A DNA stretch of 5,404 bases, taken from positions 1 to 5,404 of the forward strand of contig CAMZDY010000073.1 in assembly GCA_947305585.1 (NCBI GenBank), written 5' to 3'. The notes beneath the pieces are model-generated. The model did no database searches and had not been told where the DNA came from. It saw nothing but the letters and a program-made list of their open reading frames with translations. Numbering within the stretch: position 1 is the stretch's first letter; each line of letters opens with the position of its first letter. Both the position numbers and the translations under genes were made by a program. Below, one piece after another: positions 1 through 5,226 of the stretch. Source of the stretch: an uncultured Verrucomicrobiota bacterium. GTDB lineage: Bacteria; Verrucomicrobiota; Kiritimatiellia; RFP12; UBA1067.

Positions 1-963
1 CACGCCTACGAGCAGACGCTCAACACGATGCTGGTGGAGATGGACGGCTTCGACGCGAACGAAGGCGTGATCGTGATCGCCGCCACCAACCGTCCCGACA
101 CGCTCGATTCCGCCCTCTTGCGTCCCGGCCGGTTCGACCGTCAGGTGATCATCGACCTGCCCACTTTGAAAGGACGCGAAGAGATCCTCCAGCTGCACGG
201 CGCCAAGATCAAGTTCGCGGAAGGCACCACCCTTTCCAAGATCGCGCGGGGAACGCCCGGCTTTTCGGGGGCGGATCTCGCCAACCTCCTCAACGAAGCG
301 GCGCTGCTCGCTACGCGCAAGAAGCTGGAGGGCGTGGACGAAAAGACGCTTGAAGAGGCGCGCGACAAGGTGCTCTGGGGGCGCGAGCGGAAGAGCGCGG
401 GCTATTCGCAGCGCGATCGCGAAATCACGGCCTGGCACGAGTCGGGCCATGCGATCTTGCAGCTCCTGCTCCCGAACACCGATCCTTTGCACAAGGTGAC
501 CATCATTCCGCGCGGACGGGCTTTGGGGGCTACGATGTCGCTCCCCGAAAAGGACGTCCTAAACCGCACCAAGAGCCAGTTCCTCGACGAAATCGTGGTG
601 ATGTGCGGAGGCCGGATCGCCGAGAAGATGTTCACGGGCGAAATCTCCACCGGAGCGGCGATGGACATCAAGCAGGCCACCGAAACGGCGCGCAAGATGG
701 TGTGCACCTACGGCATGAGCGACAAGTTCGGCTTCCAGTCGTTCACCGAGCAGTCGCAGTGGTCCAACCAGGAATTGCCTCCGGCCTTCAGCGAAGAGAC
801 GAGCCGGGCGATCGACGCGGAGGTTTCGTCCATCATCGGCGAGGCGTACAAAAAGGCGGAAAAGCTCCTCGAGGAGAACCGAGACAAGGTGGAAACGCTC
901 GCGCACAAGCTTTTGGAAGTGGAAACCATCGACGGCGAGGAGGTTAAAGCGTTACTGTCATGA
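1..963 (+). CDS. ftsH: ATP-dependent zinc metalloprotease FtsH, C-terminal part (5' end outside window)
   Basis: Membrane-anchored AAA+ protease that unfolds and degrades misfolded membrane proteins and some short-lived cytosolic regulators. The frame is open from base 1 and the ATG at 28 is internal, because the family-typical EQTLN lies upstream of it. The window starts just after the expected Walker B, so the membrane helices, Walker A and Walker B are missing. Visible are the second region of homology (ATNRPD, then RPGRFDRQV with the arginine fingers, 85-147), the zinc site HESGH at 436-450 (family HEXXH), the HKVTIIPRGRALG segment after it, and the probable third zinc ligand Asp at 664-666 in AAMDIKQAT. 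The protein ends at a short acidic helix (GEEVKALLS) without the longer tail seen in E. coli FtsH. Its stop overlaps the cdaA start. Identification is secure; only the fragment can be judged. Confidence 0.97.
   Translation, partial: HAYEQTLNTMLVEMDGFDANEGVIVIAATNRPDTLDSALLRPGRFDRQVIIDLPTLKGREEILQLHGAKIKFAEGTTLSKIARGTPGFSGADLANLLNEAALLATRKKLEGVDEKTLEEARDKVLWGRERKSAGYSQRDREITAWHESGHAILQLLLPNTDPLHKVTIIPRGRALGATMSLPEKDVLNRTKSQFLDEIVVMCGGRIAEKMFTGEISTGAAMDIKQATETARKMVCTYGMSDKFGFQSFTEQSQWSNQELPPAFSEETSRAIDAEVSSIIGEAYKKAEKLLEENRDKVETLAHKLLEVETIDGEEVKALLS
960..963 (+). other. ATGA start/stop overlap between ftsH and cdaA
   Basis: The cdaA start (960-962) and the ftsH stop (961-963) share the bases ATGA. 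This arrangement normally marks translational coupling, where the ribosome ending ftsH re-initiates on cdaA. No Shine-Dalgarno lies at the normal distance. Confidence 0.9.
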
Positions 964-1775
964 CCATATCCCTAAGCGCCATCATCCAGGTAATAATCCT
1001 CTATCTCGCGATCTACGCCATCCTCAAGCGCGCCAAGGGGTCGCGTTTCGGCCAGGCGCTGATGGGCGTGGGGATTATCGCGGCCATCGCCTTCGCGCTC
1101 ACGTTCTTCTTCGAGTTCGAGGTGCTCTCGCGCATCATCCAGTCCATCCTCCTCTATCTCGCCCTTTCGACGGTCGTCATCTTCCAGCCGGAGATCCGCC
1201 GGTCGCTGGCGGAGCTGGGGGCGTTCGGGTTTCTGGAGCGGCCCAAGTACAACACGGACGGCAGCGCCAAGCCGGAGCTAGTGGTCCAGACGATCATGGC
1301 GCTGTCGGAAATGAAGATGGGCGCGCTCATCGCCTTCGAACGCGGCATTTCGCTTAGGAGCTACGAAGAGGAAGGCGTGATCATCAACGCCGTCTTCTCC
1401 CAGCAGCTGGTGCGCACCATCTTCACCCCGCCCCTTCCTTTGCACGATGGCGGCGTGACGATGCGCAACGGACGGATCGCGGCCGCGCACTGCATCTTCC
1501 CGGTGTCCAACAACCCCAACCTCATCGCGAGCGGCATGCGTCACCGGGCGGCAGTGGGCCTGTCCGAAGAGACCGACGCGCTCGTGATCGTGGTGTCGGA
1601 GGAGACGGGCGGCATTTCGGTGGCGCACAACGGCAAGCTCTTCCGCTACACCGGCGATCAGCGCGAGTCCAGCATCCAGAGGTGGATAAACCGCGCCATG
1701 CAGGCGGAACTCAAGAAGTCCACGCTCGGCGAACGCATTCTCGACTGGTGGCAAAACCGGGGCAAGAACACATGA
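960..1775 (+). CDS. cdaA: Membrane-bound diadenylate cyclase CdaA (DacA)
   Basis: Condenses two ATP into cyclic di-AMP, the second messenger controlling potassium and osmolyte balance and cell-wall homeostasis. The 271 residues match the CdaA family in length and layout. Three hydrophobic helices lie at about 5-22, 33-52 and 56-75, followed by the family-typical FQPEIRRSLAELG (75-87) and a cytoplasmic DAC (DisA_N) domain at about 105-235. Active-site signatures are HDGG at 162-165, where DGA is the usual form, RHR at 194-196 and SEETG at 213-217. The ATG at 960 overlaps the ftsH stop as ATGA. It is the only plausible start because an in-frame TAA sits at 945-947. The purine-rich GAGGAGG at 937-943 lies 16 bases upstream, too far for a good Shine-Dalgarno, so termination-reinitiation coupling to ftsH is likely. 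Early codons are AT-rich (ATA, CTA, GTA), unlike the rest of the gene. Activity is inferred from motifs; the DGG variant is discussed in the findings. Confidence 0.96.
   Translation: MTISLSAIIQVIILYLAIYAILKRAKGSRFGQALMGVGIIAAIAFALTFFFEFEVLSRIIQSILLYLALSTVVIFQPEIRRSLAELGAFGFLERPKYNTDGSAKPELVVQTIMALSEMKMGALIAFERGISLRSYEEEGVIINAVFSQQLVRTIFTPPLPLHDGGVTMRNGRIAAAHCIFPVSNNPNLIASGMRHRAAVGLSEETDALVIVVSEETGGISVAHNGKLFRYTGDQRESSIQRWINRAMQAELKKSTLGERILDWWQNRGKNT
1772..1775 (+). other. ATGA start/stop overlap between cdaA and the CdaR-like microprotein
   Basis: The microprotein start (1772-1774) overlaps the cdaA stop (1773-1775) as ATGA. The same design as the ftsH-cdaA junction argues that the short frame is really translated and made together with the cyclase. 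Confidence 0.8.
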
Positions 1776-1918
1776 AAAACTTCTTCTCGATCATAACCAA
1801 CAACTGGTGGCTCAAGATTCTGGCGCTTATTCTGGCGATCGTAATCTACCATGCGCTCAGGTCCGAAACCCATCGCGATCCCAACGTCAATGATAGAATC
1901 AGCTTCAAACTCTTCTAG
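1772..1918 (+). CDS. 48-residue single-pass membrane protein resembling the N-terminal anchor of CdaR/YbbR
   Basis: The start overlaps the cdaA stop as ATGA, and the frame stops at TAG 1916-1918. Residues 10-29 (NNWWLKILALILAIVIYHAL) form one transmembrane helix. They match the pattern that opens CdaR/YbbR proteins: an Asn-Trp pair, then Leu-Lys, then a Leu/Ala-rich helix. CdaR is the usual partner and regulator of CdaA and is encoded directly after it in many bacteria, so position and sequence agree. Normal CdaR continues with several extracytoplasmic YbbR repeats. Here only about 18 residues follow the helix and no repeat is present, because ftsK begins in another frame. It is either a true microprotein that kept only the anchor or the remnant of a truncated cdaR. 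The alternative that this is untranslated sequence is less likely, given the ATGA junction and the helix. No good Shine-Dalgarno is seen, so translation would depend on coupling to cdaA. Confidence 0.68.
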   Translation: MKNFFSIITNNWWLKILALILAIVIYHALRSETHRDPNVNDRISFKLF

Positions 1919-4427
1919 CGCCGACACGAAAAAGGCCGCCAACCGCTTCGTGGGGTGGCTCCTCTTTCCGCTCTCGCTCTTCCCGCTGGTGGCGCTGCTC
2001 ACCTACGACTGGCGCGCCATGCCCTGTCTCAACACCCCGCCCGCGCCGAGTTCCAACTGGATCGGGGCGTTGGGGGACTATTTCGCCTACTGGGGCTACC
2101 TCTTCACCGGCTTCGCGATCTGGGTGGTGCCGGCCATCTGCATCTTCGCCGGCATCCTCAAGATCTTCGGCAAGCGGCTGGGGACGGGTTGGCGCAAGCT
2201 CTACATCATTCTCTTCGTCTTTTCGGTGTCGTGTCTCCTCCAAGTGGTGCAGGGGCAGTTCCCTCAGCTTTCCTCCATGCTGAAGGCGGTGAACATTCCG
2301 GACGCGGGCGGCGCCATCGGCTATATCATGATGACCAAGTTCCTCTCGCCCCTCTTGAGCGACTTCGGCTCCAGCGTGATCATGCTCGTCCTCATGATCT
2401 TCTCGATCGTGGCCACGATCGGACTGAGGAATCTCGGCAAGCTCATCAAAGACGTCTACTATTGGGCCATGCTGGGCGGTTCGGCCAAGCCGCAGCCGGA
2501 ACCGGGGATGGACGAGTTTCCGCCCCACACCACCGAACCGGAAGATCCCCGCGCAGCGCAGCTGAGGGCCATCCGCGAGGCGAAGGAGGCGGCCAAGCTC
2601 GAACGCGAACGCGAAAAGGCGCTCATGATGCAGCAGAAAGAGGCGGAGCGGGAAGCCGCCAGATCCGCACGCGAAGCCGCCCGGAACGCGGCGAGGATCA
2701 GCGCGGTCAGGCCCAAACCGAAAGCCGCGCCGCAGGAAGTGGCCGCCGGCGAAGGCGTGCCGGACAAGGGGCCGTACATGCTCCCGCCCCTCGACCTATT
2801 GGACCCGGTGAAGAACGTCAAGGCCGACCACAGCGATACGGGCATCACCGGTCAGCGCCTCATCGACACCTTGAAACTCTTCAACGTGGACGCCACTCTG
2901 GCCTACAAGGTGGAAGGCCCCGTAGTCACCAAGTACGCGATCGAACTCAAGCCGGGCACCAAGTATTCGGTGGTGACGAGTTTGAGCGACAACCTGATGG
3001 GCGCCCTTCACGCCAAGTCGCTCCGCATCGAAGCGCCGATTCCGGGCGAGGATAGGGTGGGCATCGAGGTGCCCAACACCAAGCCGGTGGGGATCGGCTT
3101 CAGGGAGATTTTCGAGGGCGACACCTTCCGCAACTGCCATTACGAGCTGCCCCTCCTCTTCGGCAAGGACGCGGCCGGCAAGGATCTGGTGGCGGATCTG
3201 GCCACGATGCCGCACATGCTCGTCGCAGGTGCTACGGGTCAGGGCAAGTCGGTCTGCCTCAATTCCATCATCAACGGTCTTTTGATGACGCGTACGCCCG
3301 AACAGCTGAAGCTCATCATGGTGGACCCCAAGAGCGTGGAATTCACGAGCTACGTCAACATCCCCCACCTCCTCGTGCCGGTCATCACCGACAACCGCAA
3401 GGTCATGTTCTCGCTCGCCTGGGCGGTGGCGGAGATGGAGAAGCGCCTGAAGCTCTTCGCCCGCGCGAAAGTGAGGAACATCAAAGACTTCAATTCGCGT
3501 CCCCACTACGCCCAGCCCGACATGTTCGGCGGCGACGAGGCGGCGTTGGGCGGCGACATGCCCAAGACCGTCCCCTATATCGTCATCATCATCGACGAAG
3601 TGGCCGACCTCATGCAGGCTGCCGCCAAGGAAGTGACGCCGCACATTTCGCGTCTCACCGCCAAAGCGCGCGCGGCCGGCATCCATCTCATTCTCGCGAC
3701 GCAGCGTCCCGACGCCAAGATCATCACCGGCACCATCAAGGCCAACATCCCGGGCCGAGTGGCGTTCAAGACGGCCACCGCCATCGACTCGCGCACGATT
3801 CTGGACGATTCCGGCGCGGAAAACCTGATCGGACGCGGCGACATGCTCTTCAAGAGCAAAGAAGGCCTCCTCATCCGGGCGCAGGGCGCCTGGATCAGCG
3901 ATCCCGAAATCGCCCGCATCACCTCGTTCATCGAGGAACACTCCAATCCGCAGTTCGACGAAACCTTCGCCAAGAAGCTGGGCCGGGTGAAGGAAGCCGG
4001 CATCGAAGACCCCTTCGCCTCCAACGAGGACGATCCCGACAACCAGCCCAAGCCGGAAACTTCGGGCTCGTCAGGCGGTTCGGGCGCTGGCGGCAACGAC
4101 GAACTCTTCAGGAAGGCGGTCGAGGTGATCATCGAGACGAAGCGCGCTTCCGTATCGCACTTCCAACGCAAGCTGGGCATCGGCTACAACAATTCGGCGC
4201 GGCTCTGCGAACGGCTGGAGGAAGCGGGAGTCATCGCGCCGCAGTCGGGGGCGGGTCCGAGGACCATTCTCATGACGCCCGAGCAGATGCAGGCGCTCGT
4301 GTCCGGCTCGAACGGCGCGGGCGGGGAAGTTTTGGACGAAACCGGCGACCAGGCGGAGGCATCGGCACCCTCCAACCCGCAGGCAACCGGATTCTACATG
4401 ACCGAAGACGATTTGTTCGCCGAATAA
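1890..4427 (+). CDS. ftsK: DNA translocase FtsK/SpoIIIE
   Basis: Septum-located hexameric ATPase that pumps double-stranded DNA so that chromosome termini clear the closing septum. It has 845 residues, near SpoIIIE and shorter than E. coli FtsK. In order: four membrane helices (about 21-38, 69-91, 103-121, 160-178), an Ala/Glu/Arg-rich linker (about 221-280), the translocase domain with Walker A GATGQGKS (447-454), VDPKSVEF (478-485), Walker B VIIIDE (565-570) and ATQRPD (603-608), a Gly/Ser linker (about 725-735), and the winged-helix gamma domain (about 738-795, containing GIGYNNSARLCERLEEAG), which in this family reads chromosome polarity sequences. A 50-residue acidic tail follows. ATG 1890 is preferred over the in-frame ATG 1851. 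It gives 29 rather than 68 bases of overlap with the upstream gene, and AT-rich codons follow it. Neither start has a Shine-Dalgarno, so coupling is likely. The function is certain, the exact start less so. Confidence 0.96.
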   Translation: MIESASNSSSADTKKAANRFVGWLLFPLSLFPLVALLTYDWRAMPCLNTPPAPSSNWIGALGDYFAYWGYLFTGFAIWVVPAICIFAGILKIFGKRLGTGWRKLYIILFVFSVSCLLQVVQGQFPQLSSMLKAVNIPDAGGAIGYIMMTKFLSPLLSDFGSSVIMLVLMIFSIVATIGLRNLGKLIKDVYYWAMLGGSAKPQPEPGMDEFPPHTTEPEDPRAAQLRAIREAKEAAKLEREREKALMMQQKEAEREAARSAREAARNAARISAVRPKPKAAPQEVAAGEGVPDKGPYMLPPLDLLDPVKNVKADHSDTGITGQRLIDTLKLFNVDATLAYKVEGPVVTKYAIELKPGTKYSVVTSLSDNLMGALHAKSLRIEAPIPGEDRVGIEVPNTKPVGIGFREIFEGDTFRNCHYELPLLFGKDAAGKDLVADLATMPHMLVAGATGQGKSVCLNSIINGLLMTRTPEQLKLIMVDPKSVEFTSYVNIPHLLVPVITDNRKVMFSLAWAVAEMEKRLKLFARAKVRNIKDFNSRPHYAQPDMFGGDEAALGGDMPKTVPYIVIIIDEVADLMQAAAKEVTPHISRLTAKARAAGIHLILATQRPDAKIITGTIKANIPGRVAFKTATAIDSRTILDDSGAENLIGRGDMLFKSKEGLLIRAQGAWISDPEIARITSFIEEHSNPQFDETFAKKLGRVKEAGIEDPFASNEDDPDNQPKPETSGSSGGSGAGGNDELFRKAVEVIIETKRASVSHFQRKLGIGYNNSARLCERLEEAGVIAPQSGAGPRTILMTPEQMQALVSGSNGAGGEVLDETGDQAEASAPSNPQATGFYMTEDDLFAE

Positions 4428-4429
4428 AC

Positions 4430-4435
4430 AAGGAG
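4430..4435 (+). promoter_or_regulatory. Shine-Dalgarno of rodZ (AAGGAG)
   Basis: AAGGAG lies eight bases before the rodZ ATG at 4444 and just after the ftsK stop TAA (4425-4427). It is well spaced and strong, unlike the junctions further upstream, so rodZ can be initiated independently of ftsK translation. Confidence 0.85.
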
Positions 4436-4443
4436 CAAAGACC

Positions 4444-5187
4444 ATGGAACTGGGCAAAACGCTTAAAGCGGCAAGAGAAGCCAAGGGATTGTCGATCGCC
4501 GACATTTCCCACAAGACCCACATGATGAGCCAGATAGTCCGCGATCTGGAAGAGGAAAACTTCAAGAAGATCGTGGCGCCCATCTACGGGCGGGGCTTCA
4601 TCAAGATGTACTGCGAGGCGGTAGGGATTGCCGACTACAAGCCTTTGCAGGACGAGTTTATGGCGATCTACACCGGAAGCCGTGCTGCCGCCTCCAAGCC
4701 GGCACCTGCTCCGGCTCCGGCCCCCGCGCCTGCACCCAAACCGGAACCCAAACCGGAACCGGTCGTGGCGCCTCCGCCTCCCCCGCCACCTCCACCCCCT
4801 CCTCCGCCCAAGCCGGAAATGAAATATTCGCCCCGGCCCGAACCTGCTTTCACCCCCAAGCCGGCCGAAAAGCGCACCTACAATCCCCCGCGTCCGCCGG
4901 AGGAGCTGCGTCAGCCCAAGTCGGTCGAGCCCAACTTCAATCTGCCGGAGATCGATATCAACTGGCGGATGGTTTCGCTTTATGCGGCAGGGGTGGCGAT
5001 CGCGCTTGTATTGCTGCTTACGGTCAAATTCCTCTATTCCGCCACCAAGGGACCCAAGCCCGCGCCGGAACCGGCTTTGACGGAACAGGCTCCGGCTCCG
5101 GTCGAAGCGGCTCCAGTCAATGCGGAAACGCCCGCCCCTCCCGCCAAACGCGTGCCGGTGGCGGTGCCGCCCCTTTACATCGATTGA
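4444..5187 (+). CDS. rodZ: RodZ-like cell-shape protein (HTH_25 domain, proline-rich linker, one membrane helix)
   Basis: RodZ links the MreB cytoskeleton to the membrane-embedded wall elongation machinery. Residues 1-78 are a typical RodZ helix-turn-helix domain: LGKTLKAAREAKGLSIADIS, then a VRDLEEENF segment and a YGRGFIKMYCEAVGI segment, as in the MreB-binding cytoplasmic domain. Residues 85-160 are very proline-rich, with an Ala-Pro repeat (85-106) and 13 consecutive prolines (110-122). One transmembrane helix follows at about 175-198 (WRMVSLYAAGVAIALVLLL), then about 48 extracytoplasmic residues rich in Pro and Ala. The DUF4115-type domain that ends E. coli RodZ is absent. A strong AAGGAG eight bases before the ATG fixes the start. 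The gene follows ftsK by 16 bases and is likely in the same transcript. A membrane-bound HTH transcription factor is a possible alternative, but this domain wording and the context favour RodZ. Confidence 0.84.
   Translation: MELGKTLKAAREAKGLSIADISHKTHMMSQIVRDLEEENFKKIVAPIYGRGFIKMYCEAVGIADYKPLQDEFMAIYTGSRAAASKPAPAPAPAPAPAPKPEPKPEPVVAPPPPPPPPPPPPPKPEMKYSPRPEPAFTPKPAEKRTYNPPRPPEELRQPKSVEPNFNLPEIDINWRMVSLYAAGVAIALVLLLTVKFLYSATKGPKPAPEPALTEQAPAPVEAAPVNAETPAPPAKRVPVAVPPLYID
4696..4761 (+). repeat. Ala-Pro and Lys-Pro-Glu-Pro coding repeat in rodZ
   Basis: Residues 85-106 of the RodZ-like protein read as KP, then six AP units, then KPEPKPEP. The last part is a near-perfect 12-base tandem at 4738-4749 and 4750-4761 (AAACCGGAACCC and AAACCGGAACCG). 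The codons within the AP part vary, so most of the repeat is kept at protein level, probably as an extended spacer between the HTH domain and the membrane. Confidence 0.85.
4771..4809 (+). repeat. Run of 13 consecutive proline codons in rodZ
   Basis: Thirteen proline codons in a row encode residues 110-122. All four proline codons are used in irregular order (CCT, CCG, CCT, CCC, CCG, CCA and so on), so this is not a simple triplet expansion. Such a run should form a rigid polyproline II rod and should stall ribosomes unless elongation factor P is present. Confidence 0.95.
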
Positions 5188-5210
5188 ACCAAACCAAACA
5201 AAACCAACCC
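5187..5210 (+). other. 24-base tract of only A and C in the rodZ-nagB spacer
   Basis: From the last base of the rodZ stop to base 5210 the strand holds only A and C, with loosely repeated ACCAA/AACAAAAC units. It contains no dyad and no T-run, so it is not an intrinsic terminator. It stands out against the G-rich coding sequence on both sides and probably keeps the nagB leader unstructured. A role as a protein or sRNA binding site is possible but not shown. Confidence 0.5.
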
Positions 5211-5215
5211 TAAGA

Positions 5216-5220
5216 AAGGA
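5216..5220 (+). promoter_or_regulatory. Shine-Dalgarno of nagB (AAGGA)
   Basis: AAGGA ends six bases before the nagB ATG at 5227, followed by an A-rich spacer (AAAAAC). The purine-rich, G-poor surroundings suggest an unstructured and well-initiated start. Confidence 0.8.
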
Positions 5221-5226
5221 AAAAAC

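Noticed and set aside
937..943. GAGGAGG as the Shine-Dalgarno of cdaA
   Set aside because: It is 16 bases from the only possible start, beyond the working range. It also encodes Glu-Glu-Val of the FtsH tail (GEEVKA), which explains the sequence.
1278..1754. Open frame of 158 codons on the - strand opposite cdaA
   Set aside because: It lies over the conserved cyclase domain, is His/Arg/Ala-rich, and has no motif or ribosome binding site that I can see.
1772..1960. Frameshift that would restore a full cdaR
   Set aside because: Past 1918 the open frame is clearly FtsK, with its first membrane helix at once and no YbbR-like sequence in any frame. A simple sequencing frameshift cannot explain the short gene.
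1955..3055. Long open frame of 366 codons on the + strand inside ftsK
   Set aside because: Its translation is rich in Arg, His, Gly and Ala with no domain, typical of a shifted frame in GC-rich DNA. The ftsK frame across the same bases shows clear membrane helices and the start of the motor domain.
2796..3941. Open frame of 381 codons on the - strand opposite the ftsK motor domain
   Set aside because: It is rich in Asp, His, Gly and Arg and has no recognisable motif. It lies antisense to the most conserved part of FtsK, so it is a codon-bias shadow.
4668..4877. Glycine-rich frame on the - strand opposite the rodZ proline run
   Set aside because: The poly-Gly run is just the complement of the proline codons, and there is no independent evidence of coding.
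5006..5038. Possible nagB promoter (TTGTAT and a TCTATT-like element) inside rodZ
   Set aside because: The -10 match is weak, the spacing of about 21 bases is poor, and the bases encode the RodZ membrane helix. There is not enough to call a promoter.
5188..5226. Transcription terminator between rodZ and nagB
   Set aside because: The spacer has no inverted repeat and no T-run, so there is no intrinsic terminator.
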